A stretch of 64,000 nt of DNA from Metabacillus_B sp050107715 (lineage in GTDB: Bacteria > Bacillota > Bacilli > Bacillales > Bacillaceae): NCBI RefSeq assembly GCF_050107715.1, contig NZ_JBNILN010000002.1, positions 362,747 through 426,746 of the forward strand, written 5' to 3'. This document shows positions 51,412 through 59,240 of the stretch, one piece after another. The position numbers and the translations under genes are program-made. The notes under the pieces are model-generated. The model was not told where the DNA came from. It did not search any database and saw only the letters and a program-made list of their open reading frames with translations. The first letter of the stretch is position 1, and every line of letters starts with the position of its first letter.

Positions 51412-51439
51412 GAGGTACAGTTGCAAAGAGGTGAACAGT

Positions 51440-52042
51440 GTGATTGAATTTGTACGCGGGAGGATTGACTTTATCTCCCCTGAATATATTGTGATCGACC
51501 ATAACGGGATCGGCTATAAAATTTTTGCTCCGAATCCATTTGTTTATACCAACGGCGCGGAAACCGTCATCTATACATACCAGCATGTCAGAGAAGATAT
51601 TCTTGCCTTGTACGGTTTCAGATCAAGAGAAGAAAAAGCATTGTTTACAAAGCTTTTAAATGTTACGGGCATAGGACCTAAAGGGGCGCTGGCCATTCTT
51701 GCAACCGGAGATCCTTCAAGCGTTGTACAGGCTATCGAATCCGAGGATGAAGCCTTCCTCATTAAGTTTCCGGGAGTGGGAAAAAAGACGGCAAGACAAA
51801 TTATCCTTGATTTAAAAGGAAAGCTCGGAGATGTGGCACCGGCTTTTTCTCCATCTTTGTTTACCCATGAAATGTACGCCGAAAAAGATGATTCAGCCAA
51901 GGCTTTATCAGAAGCCGTTGAAGCGCTTAAAGTCCTTGGCTATGCGGAGCGGGAAATCAGCAAGGTCATTCCGGCTTTAAAAGATGAGCCGCTGACCACA
52001 GACCAGCTCGTAAAAAAAGCATTGCAAAAGCTTTTAAAGTAA
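51440..52042 (+). CDS. ruvA: Holliday junction DNA helicase subunit RuvA
   Basis: Binds four-way junctions and targets RuvB. The 200-residue product has the N-terminal OB domain (MIEFVRGRIDFISPEYIVID), helix-hairpin-helix motifs (LLNVTGIGPKGALAIL and FPGVGKKTARQIILDLKGKL) and the C-terminal RuvB-binding domain. GTG 51440 follows GAGGTGAA. ruvB follows after 10 bp. Confidence 0.97.
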   Translation: MIEFVRGRIDFISPEYIVIDHNGIGYKIFAPNPFVYTNGAETVIYTYQHVREDILALYGFRSREEKALFTKLLNVTGIGPKGALAILATGDPSSVVQAIESEDEAFLIKFPGVGKKTARQIILDLKGKLGDVAPAFSPSLFTHEMYAEKDDSAKALSEAVEALKVLGYAEREISKVIPALKDEPLTTDQLVKKALQKLLK

Positions 52043-52052
52043 GGTGATGACC

Positions 52053-53057
52053 ATGAATGACCGGCTTGTTTCCGGGAGTGCTGAAAATGAAGAGCAATAT
52101 TTGGAGCTCAGCCTTCGCCCGCAAAGACTTAGTCAGTATATCGGGCAGGAAAAGGTAAAAGAGAACCTTGATATTTTTATCCAGGCAGCAAAAATGCGCG
52201 AAGAAACACTCGACCATGTTCTTCTGTATGGTCCGCCCGGATTGGGAAAAACGACCCTTGCAGCTATTATTGCCAATGAAATGGGGGTCAATCTCCGGAC
52301 CACGTCCGGACCGGCCATTGAAAGGCCTGGAGACCTGGCAGCGATCCTAACCGCTCTTGAGCCGGGTGACGTCTTATTTATAGATGAAATTCACAGGCTT
52401 CACCGTTCGATAGAAGAGGTGCTGTATCCGGCCATGGAGGATTTTTGTCTGGATATCGTTATCGGCAAAGGGCCGGATGCGAGATCTGTGAGGCTTGACC
52501 TTCCTCCTTTCACGCTTGTGGGAGCTACCACAAGGGTAGGGCTGCTGACCGCGCCATTAAGAGACCGCTTCGGTGTCCTGAGCAGACTGGAGTATTATAC
52601 GGAGACGGAGCTTTCTGAAATTGTTAACCGTACCTCGGATATTCTGCAGATCGGGATTGATCCGCCCGCTTCAGCAGAGATCTCAAGAAGATCCAGGGGG
52701 ACTCCCAGGATTGCCAACCGTCTGCTTAGAAGGGTCCGTGATTTCGCACAGGTTCTCGGCAGGGATGCCATATCGGAAGAACTGGCATCAGAGGCTCTTG
52801 AAAGGCTTCAGGTTGACCGGCTTGGCCTTGACCATATTGACCATAAGTTTCTGACCGGGATCATTGAAAAGTATAAGGGAGGTCCGGTCGGCCTTGATAC
52901 GATATCTGCGACCATTGGAGAAGAATCACATACCATTGAAGATGTTTATGAACCATATCTTTTACAAATAGGGTTTTTACAAAGAACATCCAGGGGAAGA
53001 ATGGTAACCGAAGCGGTTTACAGACATTTTAACCTGGAGGTTCCGGAGCATGACTGA
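52053..53057 (+). CDS. ruvB: Holliday junction helicase ATPase RuvB
   Basis: AAA+ motor for branch migration. The 334-residue product has Walker A GPPGLGKTT (near 62), Walker B DEIHR, the sensor segment GATTRVG and the C-terminal winged helix. ATG 52053 is chosen with AAGGTGA 5 bp upstream; GTG 52044 lies inside that site. The next small gene overlaps its end by 8 bp. Confidence 0.97.
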   Translation: MNDRLVSGSAENEEQYLELSLRPQRLSQYIGQEKVKENLDIFIQAAKMREETLDHVLLYGPPGLGKTTLAAIIANEMGVNLRTTSGPAIERPGDLAAILTALEPGDVLFIDEIHRLHRSIEEVLYPAMEDFCLDIVIGKGPDARSVRLDLPPFTLVGATTRVGLLTAPLRDRFGVLSRLEYYTETELSEIVNRTSDILQIGIDPPASAEISRRSRGTPRIANRLLRRVRDFAQVLGRDAISEELASEALERLQVDRLGLDHIDHKFLTGIIEKYKGGPVGLDTISATIGEESHTIEDVYEPYLLQIGFLQRTSRGRMVTEAVYRHFNLEVPEHD

Positions 53058-53250
53058 AATGCCTAAACTGCTGATGATTATTGGAGGAGTTCTTTTTGCA
53101 GCCGGCCTGTTTATGCAGGCGGTGGGAAAGCTGCCGGGCGATTTAGTCTTTAAAAAGGGCAATACCACCTTTTTCTTCCCGATTGCCACCTCCATTATCA
53201 TCAGTATCCTGCTGACCGTCCTTTTTTCTATTTTTGGGCGATTTAAATGA
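53050..53250 (+). CDS. DUF2905 small membrane protein
   Basis: A 66-residue protein with two membrane helices (~4-24 and ~42-62) separated by a short GKLPGDLVFKKGNTTFFFP loop, the hallmark of DUF2905 (B. subtilis YrzS). Function unknown. GGAGG is 9 bp upstream of ATG 53050, and it overlaps the end of ruvB. It sits between ruvB and queA as in other Bacillus. Confidence 0.9.
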   Translation: MTEMPKLLMIIGGVLFAAGLFMQAVGKLPGDLVFKKGNTTFFFPIATSIIISILLTVLFSIFGRFK

Positions 53251-53272
53251 CAACAGAAAAACAGGTGATAAC

Positions 53273-54301
53273 ATGAAAGTAGATCTATTTGATTTTAACC
53301 TTCCGGAAGAACTGATTGCCCAGGTTCCCCTTGAAAAACGGGATGGTTCCAGACTGATGGTGCTTGACAAACACTCTGGAACCATCAATCATGGGACGTT
53401 CCCTGACATTTCAAGCTATTTAGAGCCTGGTGACTGCCTTGTGCTGAATGATACCCGGGTGCTTCCAGCCAGACTTTTTGGAATGAAAGAAGACACTGGC
53501 GCCAAAATAGAGGTTTTGCTTCTGAAGCAGGCTGAAGGGGACACTTGGGAAACGCTGATTAAGCCTGCAAAACGTGTGAGAGAAGGAACGATTATAACGT
53601 TCGGGGACGGAAAACTCACGGCAAAGTGTGTAGAGGAACAGGAGCACGGAGGCAGGACGCTGCACTTTTCGTACGACGGTATTTTTTACGAGGTTCTCGA
53701 GTCGCTCGGTGAAATGCCGCTGCCTCCATATATAAAAGAGCAGCTTGACGACCGCGAGCGCTACCAGACAGTTTTCTCCAGGGAAGCAGGATCCGCAGCA
53801 GCCCCTACAGCCGGACTCCATTTCACAGAGGAGATCTTAAACGGCTTGCAGGAAAAGGGAGTTTCAGTAGCCTATATTACCCTGCACGTAGGTCTTGGAA
53901 CCTTTCGTCCAGTCAGCGCAGAAACGGTGGAAGAGCATGAAATGCATGCGGAATTTTATCAGATGACAGAAGGAACAGCCCGTTTGCTGAACGAAACAAA
54001 AGCAAACGGCGGCCGCATCATTTCAGTAGGAACCACTTCAACGCGGACACTCGAAACCATCGCTTCAGCCCATGAAGGAACGTTCAGAGAAGAAAACGGA
54101 TGGACCAGCATCTTTATTTATCCGGGCTATGAGTTTAAAGCAATAGACGGAATGCTCACAAACTTCCATCTCCCCAAATCATCTTTGATTATGCTCGTCA
54201 GTTCACTAGCGGGCAGGGAGAATGTATTGCGGGCCTATGAAACGGCAGTAAGCGAACGATACCGGTTCTTCAGCTTCGGGGACGCCATGCTGATCCTGTA
54301 A
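53273..54301 (+). CDS. queA: S-adenosylmethionine:tRNA ribosyltransferase-isomerase
   Basis: Transfers the ribosyl part of SAM to preQ1-modified tRNA in queuosine synthesis. The 342-residue product has the FDFNLPEELIAQ start, the DTRVLPARLFG region and GLHFT/HVGLGTFRPV segments. ATG 53273 follows CAGGTGAT; the longer frame has no ribosome site. tgt follows in the same direction after 77 bp. Confidence 0.97.
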   Translation: MKVDLFDFNLPEELIAQVPLEKRDGSRLMVLDKHSGTINHGTFPDISSYLEPGDCLVLNDTRVLPARLFGMKEDTGAKIEVLLLKQAEGDTWETLIKPAKRVREGTIITFGDGKLTAKCVEEQEHGGRTLHFSYDGIFYEVLESLGEMPLPPYIKEQLDDRERYQTVFSREAGSAAAPTAGLHFTEEILNGLQEKGVSVAYITLHVGLGTFRPVSAETVEEHEMHAEFYQMTEGTARLLNETKANGGRIISVGTTSTRTLETIASAHEGTFREENGWTSIFIYPGYEFKAIDGMLTNFHLPKSSLIMLVSSLAGRENVLRAYETAVSERYRFFSFGDAMLIL

Positions 54302-54378
54302 AACGAGAAGCATAAGCTTTATAATCAATTAAATTAGGATAGACTGAATAAAAGGCAGTACACAGAGGAGGAGAGACG

Positions 54379-55530
54379 GTGACAGCTTCATCATCACCGA
54401 TACGGTACGAATTTATAAAAACATGCAAACAGACAGGTGCGAGACTCGGAAAGGTCCATACTCCCCACGGCTCATTTGATACACCTGCCTTCATGCCGGT
54501 CGGAACACTGGCTACAGTAAAAACAATGTCTCCTGAAGATTTAAAAGAGATGGGTTCCAATATCATCTTGAGCAACACCTACCATCTTTGGCTTCGCCCT
54601 GGCAATGAGATTGTCAGAGAGGCAGGCGGCCTTCACAAATTTATGAACTGGGACCGGGCTATTTTAACGGATTCAGGGGGATTTCAAGTATTCTCCCTGA
54701 GCGAATTCAGGAAAATCGAAGAAGAAGGCGTCCATTTCCGAAATCATTTAAATGGGGATAAACTTTTTCTCTCGCCTGAAAAAGCGATGCACATCCAAAA
54801 TGATCTCGGCTCCGATATTATGATGGCTTTCGATGAATGTCCCCCGTATCCAGCTGAGTACGATTACATGAAAAAATCTGTTGAGCGGACTAGCCGCTGG
54901 GCAGAACGATGCCTGAATGCGCATGGCCGGCCGAATGACCAGGGCCTCTTCGGAATCATTCAGGGCGGAGAATATGAGGAATTACGGAAGCAGAGTGCCA
55001 AAGATCTTGTGTCGCTTGATTTTCCCGGTTACGCAGTCGGCGGTCTATCGGTTGGTGAACCGAAGGATGTCATGAACCGTGTTCTGGAATTTACCACTCC
55101 CTGGATGCCTGATAACAAACCGCGCTACCTGATGGGGGTCGGTTCACCGGACTCACTCATAGACGGTGCGATCCGCGGGATTGACATGTTTGACTGCGTA
55201 CTCCCAACCCGCATTGCCCGAAATGGAACACTGATGACAAGCACAGGGCGGCTGGTTGTCAAAAATGCGAAATATGCAAAGGATTTCGGTCCAATTGATG
55301 AAAACTGCGACTGCTACACATGCAAAAATTACTCGCGCGCCTACATTCGCCATTTAATCAAATGCGAAGAGACTTTTGGTATCAGACTTACGTCTTATCA
55401 TAATCTTCATTTTCTGTTAAAATTAATGGAGCAAGTTAGACAAGCGATTCGAGAAGACCGTCTTGGCGATTTCAGAGATGAGTTCTTTGAACAATATGGA
55501 TTCAATAAACCGAACGCTCGCAACTTCTAA
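54379..55530 (+). CDS. tgt: Queuine tRNA-ribosyltransferase
   Basis: Exchanges guanine 34 for preQ1 in tRNAs with GUN anticodons. The 383-residue product has the active-site DSGGFQVFSL motif (near 94) and the zinc ligands CDCYTC (near 311) with a downstream His. The GTG start follows GAGGAGGA. Gene order queA-tgt-yajC-(spoVB)-secDF matches B. subtilis. Confidence 0.97.
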   Translation: MTASSSPIRYEFIKTCKQTGARLGKVHTPHGSFDTPAFMPVGTLATVKTMSPEDLKEMGSNIILSNTYHLWLRPGNEIVREAGGLHKFMNWDRAILTDSGGFQVFSLSEFRKIEEEGVHFRNHLNGDKLFLSPEKAMHIQNDLGSDIMMAFDECPPYPAEYDYMKKSVERTSRWAERCLNAHGRPNDQGLFGIIQGGEYEELRKQSAKDLVSLDFPGYAVGGLSVGEPKDVMNRVLEFTTPWMPDNKPRYLMGVGSPDSLIDGAIRGIDMFDCVLPTRIARNGTLMTSTGRLVVKNAKYAKDFGPIDENCDCYTCKNYSRAYIRHLIKCEETFGIRLTSYHNLHFLLKLMEQVRQAIREDRLGDFRDEFFEQYGFNKPNARNF

Positions 55531-55553
55531 TTCTTGAAAGGGGTGAAATGTAA

Positions 55554-55844
55554 ATGGGTAATTCAATGACTACGATCCTATCACTGGTTTTAATGTTCGC
55601 GATTTTTTATTTCCTGCTGATTCGTCCGCAGCAAAAACAGCAAAAAACTTTCCGCGAAATGCAAAGCAGCCTGCAAAAAGGCGATAAAATCGTAACAATC
55701 GGCGGCCTTCACGCTACTATCGAATCAATCGATGAAGAAAAAGCCGTACTTAAAACGGGCGAAGGTTCCCGTTTAACCTTCGAACGGAGAGCCATCCGTG
55801 AAGTAAAAGAAAAATCCGTCCTACATAAAACAGAGGAAGCTTAA
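55554..55844 (+). CDS. yajC: Preprotein translocase accessory subunit YajC
   Basis: Single-pass membrane partner of SecDF (B. subtilis YrbF). The 96-residue product has one membrane helix (~7-25, FAIFYFLLIRPQQKQQK) and a basic-to-mixed cytoplasmic domain (GDKIVTIGGLHATIESID). AAAGGGGTGAAA precedes the ATG. The terminator stem includes its last codons. Confidence 0.96.
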   Translation: MGNSMTTILSLVLMFAIFYFLLIRPQQKQQKTFREMQSSLQKGDKIVTIGGLHATIESIDEEKAVLKTGEGSRLTFERRAIREVKEKSVLHKTEEA

Positions 55845-55863
55845 TGCTTTCTCTGTTTTTTTT
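55830..55863 (+). terminator. Terminator overlapping the yajC stop codon
   Basis: ACAGAGGAAGC (55830-55840) pairs with GCTTTCTCTGT (55846-55856, one G-U pair), with the TAA stop in the loop and a T run after it. Confidence 0.85.
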
Positions 55864-55965
55864 GGTGTGCCAAGGGGGAACCTGTGGAATGAGCGGCAAT
55901 CGCGATAATTAGCTGATTGCGCCGCATTATGGCCAGGCAGAAAATTATAACCCGGCAACCCAAAG

Positions 55966-55988
55966 AAGAACCCCGGCAGCCGCCGGGG
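55966..55988 (-). terminator. Terminator of the minus-strand yrzE-like gene
   Basis: CCCCGGC (55971-55977) pairs with GCCGGGG (55982-55988). On the minus strand it is followed by TTCTTCTTT, so it ends the gene at 56002. Confidence 0.75.
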
Positions 55989-56001
55989 TCTACCCAATTC
56001 T

Positions 56002-56376
56002 TCAATCCGATGACAGGTTGACCCCGATCATTCCGCCCAGCATCGCCATGCCGAGGAAGCCTGCATGGTAGAGGAGCTGCATTGGTTTCATGGAAGAGCC
56101 AAAACCGAGAAACTGAAATAGTACAATGATCAGTGTAAAGCACAAAGCAGTAATTCCACCAAGAAGCCAGCCGCGTTCTTTGCCTTTACCGCCTGCAATG
56201 AAACCGCCGATGAAAAGAGTAATAAATGAGAGGGCAAGCAGAATCCATTGAATGGAGCTTTCCGTCATCCCGGTAAATTTGAGAAGCAGTGAAAAAATCA
56301 CACTGATAAGGATGGCGCTTGAGAAAATAACGGCTAATCCGCTTAATATTGCTTTTCCCCATTTTTTTGTTTCCAT
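56002..56376 (-). CDS. TIGR04086 family membrane protein (YrzE-like)
   Basis: A 124-residue protein with four membrane helices and small-residue motifs in the helices (FIAGGKGKERGWLLGG, GFLGMAMLGGMIGVNL), typical of the TIGR04086 family. Function unknown. GGGAG lies upstream; ATG 56376 has 11-bp spacing, while ATG 56385 is the alternative with 2 bp. It occupies the yrzE place between yajC and yrbG. Confidence 0.85.
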   Translation of the reverse strand: METKKWGKAILSGLAVIFSSAILISVIFSLLLKFTGMTESSIQWILLALSFITLFIGGFIAGGKGKERGWLLGGITALCFTLIIVLFQFLGFGSSMKPMQLLYHAGFLGMAMLGGMIGVNLSSD

Positions 56377-56537
56377 AATAAGCATCTCTCCCTTTTGGCG
56401 CATGCTTGTTTATGCTCGTCTAGTGTAAAGGTATTCTTCTGCATGCAGGTTTAGAATCAATTCATGTAAAAAAGCCGCATGGTTTGCCATGACCAGTACA
56501 AACTATTAGGAGCATAATTGCGAAGGGAGGGGCATTG

Positions 56538-57185
56538 GTGGAAGTTTACCTGATTATCATTGCCCGTACGGGGCTGCTGTATTTTTTAATCATTTTTATT
56601 TTCCGGATGATGGGGAAACGGGAAATCGGCGAACTAAGCATTCTCGATCTCGTCGTATTTATTATGATTGCAGAGCTTGCCGTGACGGCCATAGAAGACC
56701 CTAAAGCCCCGCTGCTTAACTCGGTCATATCCATGCTTTTCCTGCTGGTCATTCAATACATTCTTGCTAAACTTTCACTTAAAAGCGAGAAAGTCAGACA
56801 GCTGATCGATGGGAAGCCGACCATTATCATCAATAGAGGGAAGATTGATGAGAAAGCGATGAAATCGCAGAGGTACAATTTTGATGACTTAATGACCCAG
56901 CTCCGTGAAAAAGATGTGCGCAGCGTTTCAGATGTAGAGTTTGCCATCCTTGAGACATCGGGGAAGCTGAATGTTTTTAAAAAAGAAGAAGGCAAGCCGA
57001 TGCAGCCACTTGAATTGGCGCTGATTATTGATGGGGAAATTCAGCCCGGCCACCTTGAAAAGACAGGGAAAACGGAGCTATGGCTAAGGCAGGAGCTCCG
57101 CAGGCTGGGCTATCCTGAAGTACAGCATATTTCTTTTTGTTCGTTTTCAAACGGAGAGCTTTATGTGGATCTTTCGAATGTATAA
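56538..57185 (+). CDS. DUF421 membrane protein (YrbG-like)
   Basis: A 215-residue protein with three N-terminal membrane helices, the GKREIGELSILDLVVFIMIAELA signature (~25-50) of the YetF/DUF421 family, and a C-terminal cytoplasmic domain (RQLIDGKPTIIINRGKIDEKAM). YetF-type proteins have been linked to spore germination, but the role of this one is not known. GTG 56538 has the better spacing from GGGAGGGG than TTG 56535. Its stop codon abuts the spoVB stop. Confidence 0.88.
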   Translation: MEVYLIIIARTGLLYFLIIFIFRMMGKREIGELSILDLVVFIMIAELAVTAIEDPKAPLLNSVISMLFLLVIQYILAKLSLKSEKVRQLIDGKPTIIINRGKIDEKAMKSQRYNFDDLMTQLREKDVRSVSDVEFAILETSGKLNVFKKEEGKPMQPLELALIIDGEIQPGHLEKTGKTELWLRQELRRLGYPEVQHISFCSFSNGELYVDLSNV

Positions 57186-58760
57186 TCATCGGGATGAAGG
57201 AATCCATTTAGCCAGTGTCCGCCCTAAAAAAGGAACGCGCTCCAGCTCTTCTTTTAGCACGAGTTTTAGCGTCAATAAGATGAACAGGTAGATCAGGCAG
57301 CAAAGAGTTAAAGCTAGTAAAAGTCCGGTTAGAAGGCCGAACTGTTCGAGCCAGCTATAATAAGCGTAATAGCTGATAATTCCTGTGATGGCCATTGCAA
57401 ACAAACTGTTAACATATTCTTTTACATAAATCGTCAGGGCGACGACCTTAATGACCGTTGCAAGATGAAGAAGGGTTACGGTCATGATTCCAATGACAAT
57501 CGCTAAAGCGGCCCCTTTTATCCCCATTTCCGGACGTGAGGCAAGCAGAAAAATCAGGGCGGTTTTGACGGCTGCTCCGATCAGGCTGTTAATCATCGCT
57601 GCTCCCGCTAAATTCAGAGCCTGAAGAACGGCCTGCAGCGGGCCTTGAATATAGTTGAAAATAAAAAATGGGGCCATAAGCTTAACGAACACGGCGGCAT
57701 CCTTATTTCCGTACATTCCTTCCATCAGCGGTTCGGCGAATACATATAAAACGACAGCTGCAAGTCCCCCTGTTACAAGCGAAAGTCTCAGGGCCTGACG
57801 GAGTCTATGCTCGACAAGCTTCTTTTTTCCCTGTGCCATTGCCTCGCTGATCGCCGGTACGAGTGAAGTTGAAAGGGATACGGTAACAAAAGAAGGCAGC
57901 ATAAGCAGCGGGAGCGCATATCCTGTCAGCCCTCCATACTGGCTCGTAGCAGCCGCCGCGCCAATCCCCGCGATGGCCAGGCTTTGTGCGACGACAATCG
58001 GTTCGAAAAACCATGATACTGACCCGATCAGCCTGCTTCCCGTAGTCGGCACCGCTATTTCCATTAAATCGTTTAGTGTGCTTTTTCCGGCCTTTACAGA
58101 CTGAAAGAAGTTTTTCCGGATTTTTATTTTCTTTTTTCTTTTAAACATGATAAACAGGTAGAAAAGGGAGACAAGCTCACCTATTACCGCAGAAAACATG
58201 GCCCCGGCTGCGGCGTATTCGATGCCGTATGGAAGGAACGCAGTAGTAAATACAGCGATGAGAGAAATCCGTACAATCTGTTCAAGCACCTGGGAATAGG
58301 CTGCCGGCTTCATGTTCTGCTTCCCCTGGAAATACCCCCGCAAAACAGAGGAAATGGCTACTATCGGAACGACAGGCGCTACCGCGATCAGAGGATAATA
58401 GGTTCTGGGATCAGTAAAAAGGTGATTGGATAAAAAAGGAGCCGATAACAAGATCAATGGTGTAAAGAGAAGGCTTAAGGTTCCCGTCAGAGCGAGAGAA
58501 ACAGCTAATATTTTTTTGACGCGTCTCTGGTCGCCTCGGGCATCTGCTTCTGCCACAAGCTTGGATATGGCAACAGGAAGGCCAAATTGAGTAATCGTGA
58601 TAATTAAAACGAGAGTGGGAACGGCCATCATATAAAGGCCGACCCCTTCCTGCCCCACGAATCTCGCAAGGACAATTCTGTTAATAAATCCAAGAACCCG
58701 GGTGACGAGTCCTGCGGCAATTAGAATGATCGTTCCCTTTAAAAAAGTTTGCTTGGACAT
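57186..58760 (-). CDS. spoVB: Stage V sporulation protein B (MOP-family flippase)
   Basis: Polytopic protein required for spore cortex synthesis, probably moving lipid-linked peptidoglycan precursor in the mother cell. The 524-residue product has about 14 membrane helices and the polysaccharide-transporter N-terminus (KGTIILIAAGLVTRVLGFINRIVLARFVG). AGGGAAGG precedes the ATG. It is convergent with the DUF421 gene with no gap. A sigma-E promoter is expected but I could not identify one with confidence. Confidence 0.94.
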   Translation of the reverse strand: MSKQTFLKGTIILIAAGLVTRVLGFINRIVLARFVGQEGVGLYMMAVPTLVLIITITQFGLPVAISKLVAEADARGDQRRVKKILAVSLALTGTLSLLFTPLILLSAPFLSNHLFTDPRTYYPLIAVAPVVPIVAISSVLRGYFQGKQNMKPAAYSQVLEQIVRISLIAVFTTAFLPYGIEYAAAGAMFSAVIGELVSLFYLFIMFKRKKKIKIRKNFFQSVKAGKSTLNDLMEIAVPTTGSRLIGSVSWFFEPIVVAQSLAIAGIGAAAATSQYGGLTGYALPLLMLPSFVTVSLSTSLVPAISEAMAQGKKKLVEHRLRQALRLSLVTGGLAAVVLYVFAEPLMEGMYGNKDAAVFVKLMAPFFIFNYIQGPLQAVLQALNLAGAAMINSLIGAAVKTALIFLLASRPEMGIKGAALAIVIGIMTVTLLHLATVIKVVALTIYVKEYVNSLFAMAITGIISYYAYYSWLEQFGLLTGLLLALTLCCLIYLFILLTLKLVLKEELERVPFLGRTLAKWIPSSR

Positions 58761-58904
58761 TTCCTTCCCTGCCTTCTCAAATAGCTTGTTTTCATATACA
58801 ATTACTATATGACTGTCAGATGGCCAAGCATGACAAGTTTACGAATAAAGGCCTATCGTACGGCAAAATAAAACTGAAATGCTTTGGCAAAGGAGCGTGC
58901 GCAA

Positions 58905-59207
58905 ATGGAGAAACATCCTGCAGAACTGTACAGGCATCATGTCAGGCCATTTATGAAAAGCAAGCTGGAAGAGTTTGCAGTACTCGGCTATGATCAGGTC
59001 TCAGAGCAGGAATTATGGACATACTTAGTGAAAAAGAAGTGGAAAACAATCAGCAAAGATGAAGAAATAGCAGTACATAAAATGGTGAGCGGCATCATGT
59101 CTGTCAGAGCAGGTGAATTCATGAATTATGCAGCCGTCGAATCATATAAGACACCTAACTGGTTCGGCAGTGATGAGGGCAGCAGAATGCTGGATGAACT
59201 GCTTTAA
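58905..59207 (+). CDS. comN: Post-transcriptional regulator ComN (YrzD)
   Basis: Small protein that controls comE mRNA in B. subtilis and localises to the pole and septum. The 100-residue product has the family sequence RHHVRPFMKSKLEEF and TPNWFGSDEGSRMLDELL and no membrane segment. ATG 58905 follows AAGGAG by ~9 bp. Synteny (spoVB / comN / secDF) supports the call. Confidence 0.9.
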   Translation: MEKHPAELYRHHVRPFMKSKLEEFAVLGYDQVSEQELWTYLVKKKWKTISKDEEIAVHKMVSGIMSVRAGEFMNYAAVESYKTPNWFGSDEGSRMLDELL

Positions 59208-59240
59208 TGGATAGGTTCAGGTAGCTAAGGAGGATACATA

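Noticed and set aside
58801..58860. Sigma-E promoter for spoVB (CATATAGT on the minus strand)
   Set aside because: The -10-like CATATAGT has no convincing ATA-containing -35 at 16-18 bp.
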